Shown here piece by piece: positions 6,502-6,518 of a stretch of DNA of 6,518 nt (position 1 is its first letter; every line of letters begins with the position of its first letter). A program made the position numbers and the translations under genes. Below the pieces are notes generated by a model, which did no database searches, was not told where the DNA came from, and worked only from the letters and a program-made list of their open reading frames with translations. Source of the stretch: Spirochaetia bacterium (GTDB lineage Bacteria; Spirochaetota; Spirochaetia; DTKZ01); NCBI GenBank assembly GCA_031270615.1, contig JAISXE010000333.1, forward strand, positions 1 to 6,518, in the 5' to 3' direction.

Positions 6502-6518
6502 CTTGCGCCCCACGGGCT

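Larger units (their letters stand above)
6219..6518. other. Repeat-rich intergenic region without a convincing gene
   Basis: No frame on either strand gives a protein-like sequence, and I see no tRNA or other RNA gene. From left to right it contains an outlying copy of a repeat tail motif (6234-6250), a patch of degenerate short direct repeats (6280-6358), a T-rich stretch (6368-6378) without a proper hairpin before it, and a tandem hairpin array (6417 to the edge). No clear intrinsic terminator follows amrS, so its transcript may end by Rho or run into the hairpins. Confidence 0.75.

Overview
The window looks like chromosomal DNA from a GC-rich spirochaete, most likely a Treponema or Breznakiella-type relative of the termite-gut or free-living lineages. 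The main support is the Mfd protein, whose wording around the helicase core (for example FPFEETPDQLSCIEAVK and PMDRMVCGDVGYGKTE) resembles treponemal Mfd as I remember it. The neighbouring lineage-specific proteins fit this but do not prove it. The assignment is from memory, not from a search.

Layout, left to right. Positions 1-65 probably hold the last codons of a rightward gene that starts outside the window, closed by a clear intrinsic terminator at 102-131. A full-length mfd (transcription-repair coupling factor) runs leftward from 3568 to 164, converging on that gene. Only 25 bp separates the mfd start from a rightward cluster of three tightly packed genes. These are a cysteine-free exported protein of unknown function (3594-4559), a cytoplasmic protein with a degenerate receiver domain and a degenerate PilZ-like domain (4567-5232), and AmrS, the radical SAM enzyme of the AMMECR1/Memo/radical SAM group (5232-6218). 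Gaps of 7 bp and then a 1-bp stop/start overlap (TAATG) point to one operon with translational coupling.

The last 300 bp (6219-6518) has no convincing gene but is not featureless. It holds a patch of degenerate short direct repeats (6280-6358), then a tandem pair of about 44-bp units. Each unit is a T5-GC-stem-A5 hairpin followed by a conserved tail ending in CAATC. The array may continue past the right edge, and a further copy of the tail motif lies just after the amrS stop codon. The hairpin arms differ between units yet still pair perfectly, which suggests the structure is maintained.

How the genes may work together. Mfd acts alone, clearing RNA polymerase stalled at lesions and recruiting UvrA. 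The three-gene cluster has no established joint role. An exported beta-sandwich protein, a receiver/PilZ-like protein lacking its expected phosphorylation and c-di-GMP residues, and a radical SAM enzyme whose usual partners AMMECR1 and Memo are absent from the window make an unusual combination. It is the most interesting protein-level observation here.
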